Source: Balneolaceae bacterium (GTDB lineage Bacteria > Bacteroidota > Rhodothermia > Balneolales > Balneolaceae). From it: a stretch of 7,987 nt of DNA. This document shows positions 7,272 through 7,987 of this stretch, piece after piece (the stretch's first letter is position 1; the number at the start of each line of letters is the position of its first letter). Location: NCBI GenBank assembly GCA_007123785.1, contig SLGL01000243.1, forward strand, positions 1 through 7,987, written 5' to 3'. The translations under genes and the position numbers were made by a program. The notes below the pieces were generated by a model. It did not search any database and was not told the origin of the DNA. It was given only the letters and a program-made list of their open reading frames with translations.

Positions 7272-7293
7272 TGTGTACGTATGTGTATGTGTA
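7272..7293. other. Perfect 22-bp alternating pyrimidine-purine tract
   Basis: From T7272 to A7293 every step alternates pyrimidine and purine, mostly as TG and TA steps with one CG. Such sequence is able to adopt Z-DNA under negative supercoiling. It sits about 40 bp upstream of the 166-aa gene, in its presumed leader or promoter zone, and just downstream of TAATTTTG (7261-7268). Any regulatory role is speculation. Confidence 0.5.
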
Positions 7294-7331
7294 ACCATAC
7301 TAACATAAAATCAAAAATAAGGTGAACGCAG

Positions 7332-7832
7332 ATGAAAAAAGGGAATCAATCAGTTGCGGATGCTGTTTTTTGCAGTCTTTCCCGCGAAACAAAAACGGCA
7401 CTCTCCGTAATTAGCCAACTAAACCTGCCGCTGCATGATAAGTGCAGTTTTGATGACCAGCTCAGCCAGATCTCACAAAAAGCGGATGAATCTACGCGCA
7501 GAGCAGTCTCGAACCTGCAAAACGGTTTTACGGTAAGAGACTTTCCAATTCTGTCGCTGAATAACGCGGTAGAAAAATATTGGACACTGTACAGGCCATT
7601 ACCGTTTCCACAACCGCGCCCCATCTGGCCGGAATTTGATGTGCCGGGTGATTTTCGTGAACGCCCGTCAATCAGCCGAATCTTCCAGGATACCTTCGAT
7701 GATCCTGCTGCCGCTGCCTGTGCAATACAGGCATACACAGAGGCAATCCGGCTGGGATTAACAGAATTTCAGGCCATCATCATAGGAATGCAGGCGGGGA
7801 ACCGGTACAGGGAAACAGGAAATTGTGACTGA
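7332..7832 (+). CDS. Hypothetical protein of 166 aa
   Basis: I do not recognise this protein. It has no signal peptide or membrane helix and is probably cytoplasmic. Residues 1-65 are polar and probably helical, with C14 and C38. Residues 89-105 are rich in proline and aromatics (RPLPFPQPRPIWPEF at 88-102). Residues 124-156 look like one or two amphipathic or hydrophobic helices (DPAAAACAIQAYTEAIR, then LGLTEFQAIIIGMQAG). A cysteine is next to last (C165). The purine-rich AAGGTG at 7319-7324 lies seven bases before the ATG and is a fair ribosome site. The codon pattern looks coding, and the opposite-strand frame at 7346-7738 is taken as a shadow. It lies 149 bp after LpC and probably has its own promoter, because nothing links it to the lipoproteins except position and strand. 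Confidence 0.7.
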   Translation: MKKGNQSVADAVFCSLSRETKTALSVISQLNLPLHDKCSFDDQLSQISQKADESTRRAVSNLQNGFTVRDFPILSLNNAVEKYWTLYRPLPFPQPRPIWPEFDVPGDFRERPSISRIFQDTFDDPAAAACAIQAYTEAIRLGLTEFQAIIIGMQAGNRYRETGNCD

Positions 7833-7837
7833 TCGGC

Positions 7838-7861
7838 TCTGAATCAGTTTCAGGATTCAGA
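7838..7861 (+). terminator. Possible stem-loop after the 166-aa gene
   Basis: TCTGAATC (7838-7845) pairs perfectly with GATTCAGA (7854-7861) across an 8-base loop, five bases after the stop codon. The position suits a transcript end, but the stem is AT-rich and only TTGGGTT follows instead of a T-run. It is a weak terminator candidate or an mRNA 3' end stabiliser. Confidence 0.4.
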
Positions 7862-7925
7862 TTGGGTTAAGAGTGCCTTGTATTCGAGCTCCTAATCTGG
7901 TTTTTGCCATTTTTATTTGAGTTCC

Positions 7926-7980
7926 ACCAGTTCTATAACAATTACATGTGCCTGTTTCTCATGTAATTTCTGGTTGGAGG
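7926..7980 (+). promoter_or_regulatory. Inverted repeats leading into a Shine-Dalgarno site at the window edge
   Basis: AATTACAT (7940-7947) pairs with ATGTAATT (7961-7968), and outside it ACCAG (7926-7930) pairs with CTGGT (7970-7974), giving a two-part stem. GGAGG follows directly at 7976-7980 and the window ends seven bases later. A start codon just past 7987 would be well spaced, so a plus-strand gene probably begins there. The stem could be an operator or a leader hairpin that affects access to the ribosome site. The next gene is not visible. Confidence 0.4.
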
Positions 7981-7987
7981 TATCATA

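Noticed and set aside
7346..7738. A 130-codon minus-strand open frame opposite the 166-aa gene
   Set aside because: It has no recognisable domain or ribosome site. The plus-strand gene has a fair ribosome site and a better coding pattern.

Overview
The window looks like chromosomal DNA of a Gram-negative bacterium of the Bacteroidota/Balneolota/Rhodothermota kind. That assignment is an inference. It rests on moderate-to-low GC, lipoprotein genes of which two have no Shine-Dalgarno sequence, a PknB-type kinase with a long TPR tail of the kind common in those phyla, and a repeat-like foldback element between genes. No rRNA, tRNA, CRISPR array or intact transposase gene was seen.

Layout: 1-236 is an AT-rich leader with no supported gene. 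A lipoprotein gene (237-1352, +, here LpA) converges on a large receptor-like Ser/Thr kinase gene (1461-4301, -). A 358-bp divergent intergenic region (4302-4659) separates the kinase from a second lipoprotein gene (4660-5841, +, LpB). A 225-bp near-perfect foldback element (5847-6071) follows, then a third lipoprotein gene (6112-7182, +, LpC). An unrecognised 166-aa protein gene (7332-7832, +) comes next. The right edge carries inverted repeats and a Shine-Dalgarno sequence that probably serves a gene just outside the window.

The main point of interest is that LpA, LpB and LpC are diverged paralogues that flank the kinase. All three have a lipoprotein signal, a [TH][LT]P[VL] motif soon after the lipidated cysteine, a domain laid out like an M23 (lysostaphin/LytM) peptidase, and a shared C-terminal region. 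The M23 zinc-binding residues are eroded differently in each copy, and the terminal HxH position reads G[IL]D[FI] in all three. They are therefore best read as non-catalytic M23-like envelope proteins.

The kinase has an apparently active cytoplasmic catalytic domain, one membrane helix and about 540 residues of TPR-rich sequence that should lie in the periplasm. It is a reasonable but unproven guess that the lipoproteins are ligands, partners or reporters for this sensor. Their adjacency is the only evidence in the sequence for a functional link.
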